From contig JADYUX010000002.1 of NCBI GenBank assembly GCA_021532125.1, forward strand, positions 248,001-312,000: a stretch of 64,000 nt of DNA, given 5' to 3'. The position numbers were made by a program, and so were the translations under genes. Under the pieces are notes generated by a model that was not told the origin of the DNA, did not search any database, and worked only from the letters and a program-made list of their open reading frames with translations. This stretch comes from Arcanobacterium haemolyticum (GTDB taxonomy: Bacteria > Actinomycetota > Actinomycetes > Actinomycetales > Actinomycetaceae). Of the stretch, positions 62,199 through 64,000 are shown piece by piece. Positions within the stretch are counted from its first letter, which is position 1; each line of letters begins with the position of its first letter.

Positions 62199-64000
62199 CT
62201 ACTTCTCCTGGAACTTCGCCTCCCACGCCGCGCGAAGCGGATTGGCATTGTCGACGAGAATATCGAAACGGTCGTTCGAAATCTCAACTACCTGTGACAG
62301 GGCCACTATGTGCTCTTGAGCAGGGGAGTTGGCAAGCCTCCTCATACCATCGTCGATGATCTGCTCGGGCGTCGAGAACGGACTGAGATACCCAACAAAT
62401 GGAATCCCGAAACGCTCACGATATTCATGAGACAGCGAGACAATCTGTTGGAGCTCATCCTCGCTCGCCCCATCGAGGGCCAGTGAACCAATATCCTGAG
62501 TGACGACATCGTCGCCCTCAACACCAAGCAGCTGCGCCATATCAGGGTAATCCGCCACGAGTGCCTGCTGATCCTCCCGGCTAGCCGTCAAAATTGCCTC
62601 TTGGATCGATTCACGAAGATCGGCCACATCAGCAAAAGGCCGGCGCTCCCAGGCACGTTCGAGCGGCCACATCGTCGAATTGACGATTGTCCGGAACGCA
62701 GAAATAAACTCATCGCGACTCATAGCATTAACAGCGTCAATACCGAGCCCACGCCCTGATTCGTCGGTAACAACATCCGAACCGCTCTGCTTGCCAACAT
62801 GGAAGAACAACACGTTGAGGACGATGGCCGTGATTGCCCCGATCGTCATTCCCGACGAGAAGAAGATCTGCGCCCACTCAGGGAAAACCTGAGCGATCGT
62901 CGGCTTGAAAGTAACGAGCATGGCCAGGCCGAGAGCCGTCGTGACGATGACGGCGTTGCGATTATCTCGCATATCCGCCTTAGCGATGGTTTGGAGGCCT
63001 ACCCACGCGACATTCGCAAACATTGCCAGACTTGCGCCACCCAAAACAGGAGAAGGAATCATTGCAACGATCGCACCAGCCTTGGGGAGCAGCCCCAAGA
63101 CGATCATGATGATGCCAGCGCCAGCCGCAACCCACCGCGACTTCACACGGGTAATGCGTACAAGTCCGACGTTCTGAGCGAAACACGTGTACGGAAATGA
63201 ATTCATCACGCCACCGAGCAACGTTGAAAGACCATCCGCTCGCAACGCCGCAGTAATGTCGCGCTTCGTAATACGCTTGCCGACGATCTCGCCAGTCGCA
63301 AAGACGTCACCTGTTGTCTCGACCATCGTGATCGCCATGACGATAATCATCGAGATGCAGCCAGTGAGCGTAAAGGCTGGAATACCGAAGTAGAAAGGGG
63401 TGGTAACTGAGATCGCTCCAGCGTCATGGAACGCCTGGATCTTGCCAGCATCCAAATCGCCCGTAACGAGAGCGACAAGCGTACCGCCAATGAGACCGAC
63501 GAGAACTGCAACTGTTCCAAGGAAGCCACGGAAGAACCTCTGCACGAGAACGATAGCTGCAAGGGTTCCGAAGCCGTAAGCCAAAACGCGACCCGAGGGG
63601 ATCCCTTCGGCGTATCCCACGAAGTCGTTGGCGGAAACCGAGAGCAGCGTCGTACCCATGACGAGAAGGACAGTGCCGGTCACAACAGGAGGGAAGAATC
63701 GAAGAAGCTTCGCGAAGTACGGGGCGACGAGGAAGGTGAAAAGCCCTGCGACAATAATCGCGCCATAAATGGCGGGAAGCGCCTCATTGCCGCCCTTGCC
63801 ACCTGTGACGGCAAGGCCGATAGCAATAATCGGCGTCACGGCAGTCGTTGTCACGCCTTGGATGATTGGGAGGCGCACACCCACATGCTTCGTGATACCG
63901 ACCGATTGGATGATAGTCGCAATTCCGCACGTGAGTAGATCGGCGTTAATGAGGTGAATCGTCGTCGCGGCGTCGAGATTAAGGCTCGATGCGATGAGGA
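62199..64000 (-). CDS. NCS2 purine/urate permease fused to OHCU-decarboxylase-like domain (5' end outside window)
   Basis: Open to the right edge; about 600 residues are visible. The N-terminal part is a nucleobase:cation symporter-2 with about 12 helices, the family motif in QNVGLVRITRVKSR and segments such as INADLLTCGIATIIQSVGI and RLPIIQGV typical of xanthine/urate transporters. The last 175 residues or so (62199-62735) resemble 2-oxo-4-hydroxy-4-carboxy-5-ureidoimidazoline decarboxylase (NAMSRDEFISAFRTIVNSTMWPLERAWERRPF, SHEYRERFGIPFVGYLS), which acts on a urate breakdown product. The family's catalytic HPDL reads YPDM here and the SxxEQ motif is not apparent, so this domain may be inactive. 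Confidence 0.85.
   Translation of the reverse strand, partial: LIASSLNLDAATTIHLINADLLTCGIATIIQSVGITKHVGVRLPIIQGVTTTAVTPIIAIGLAVTGGKGGNEALPAIYGAIIVAGLFTFLVAPYFAKLLRFFPPVVTGTVLLVMGTTLLSVSANDFVGYAEGIPSGRVLAYGFGTLAAIVLVQRFFRGFLGTVAVLVGLIGGTLVALVTGDLDAGKIQAFHDAGAISVTTPFYFGIPAFTLTGCISMIIVMAITMVETTGDVFATGEIVGKRITKRDITAALRADGLSTLLGGVMNSFPYTCFAQNVGLVRITRVKSRWVAAGAGIIMIVLGLLPKAGAIVAMIPSPVLGGASLAMFANVAWVGLQTIAKADMRDNRNAVIVTTALGLAMLVTFKPTIAQVFPEWAQIFFSSGMTIGAITAIVLNVLFFHVGKQSGSDVVTDESGRGLGIDAVNAMSRDEFISAFRTIVNSTMWPLERAWERRPFADVADLRESIQEAILTASREDQQALVADYPDMAQLLGVEGDDVVTQDIGSLALDGASEDELQQIVSLSHEYRERFGIPFVGYLSPFSTPEQIIDDGMRRLANSPAQEHIVALSQVVEISNDRFDILVDNANPLRAAWEAKFQEK

Overview
The window looks like chromosomal DNA of a moderate-G+C actinobacterium, most likely a member of the Actinomycetaceae such as Arcanobacterium or Trueperella. 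This is inferred from the gene families, because no 16S or other marker gene is present. Supporting families include DUF3145, DUF3052, DUF4191, GarA/FtsR/MerR, a homodimeric AceE, GlnE beside a second glutamine synthetase, and MmyB-type regulators. Most of the sequence is ordinary core genome with short intergenic spaces and perfect-hairpin terminators, many of them bidirectional between convergent genes.

Layout. 1-4054 is a cell-wall block: the 3' part of murJ, an ATP-grasp ligase resembling D-aspartate ligase, and a convergent FemX-type peptidyltransferase. 4421-5673 is a tiny integrative-element remnant in tRNA-Asn, with divergent HTH genes, one orphan gene and a displaced tRNA 3' end. 5934-9786 pairs a membrane-anchored esterase with an aminoacyl-phosphatidylglycerol-synthase-like protein. 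9864-13230 holds def, a DUF3145 gene, an ACP-like gene lacking the carrier serine, a repeat protein, yciO and a HAD phosphatase. aceE (pyruvate dehydrogenase E1) and a DUF3052 gene follow, then tRNA-Val, an MmyB-type regulator and a permease-ddaH-permease cluster (18557-22404). 22485-25089 holds an aldo/keto reductase, a YbjQ protein, a mycoredoxin and a CDF metal exporter.

25124-27576 is an ABC-F gene with a structured leader RNA and an upstream MarR-type regulator with a cysteine-rich repeat tail. pepN, a NIF3 protein, a zinc-ribbon relative without cysteines, yaaA, RNase P RNA, map, panB and a short DUF2207 protein follow. 37193-41557 is glnA2-glnE. A polar amino acid ABC importer (42340-44953) and an uncharacterised ABC exporter (45099-47571) precede the main glnA. 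49472-53418 carries a DUF4191 gene, the two-lipoyl E2 and lpd. pepA, pyrD, an LRV membrane protein, tRNA-Pro, an acetyltransferase, garA-ftsR-merR and a lipoprotein gene lead to an NCS2 purine permease with a fused OHCU-decarboxylase-like domain, which runs off the right edge.

Functional links. aceE, the E2, lpd and garA belong to the pyruvate/2-oxoglutarate dehydrogenase system. glnA, glnA2, glnE and the amino acid importer form a nitrogen-assimilation set. murJ, the ATP-grasp ligase and femX plausibly build and export branched lipid II. The points most worth a second look are the ABC-F leader RNA, the CPADP tail of the MarR protein, the degenerate OHCU domain on the permease, and the mini-element whose two tRNA T-arm copies differ by compensatory base pairs.
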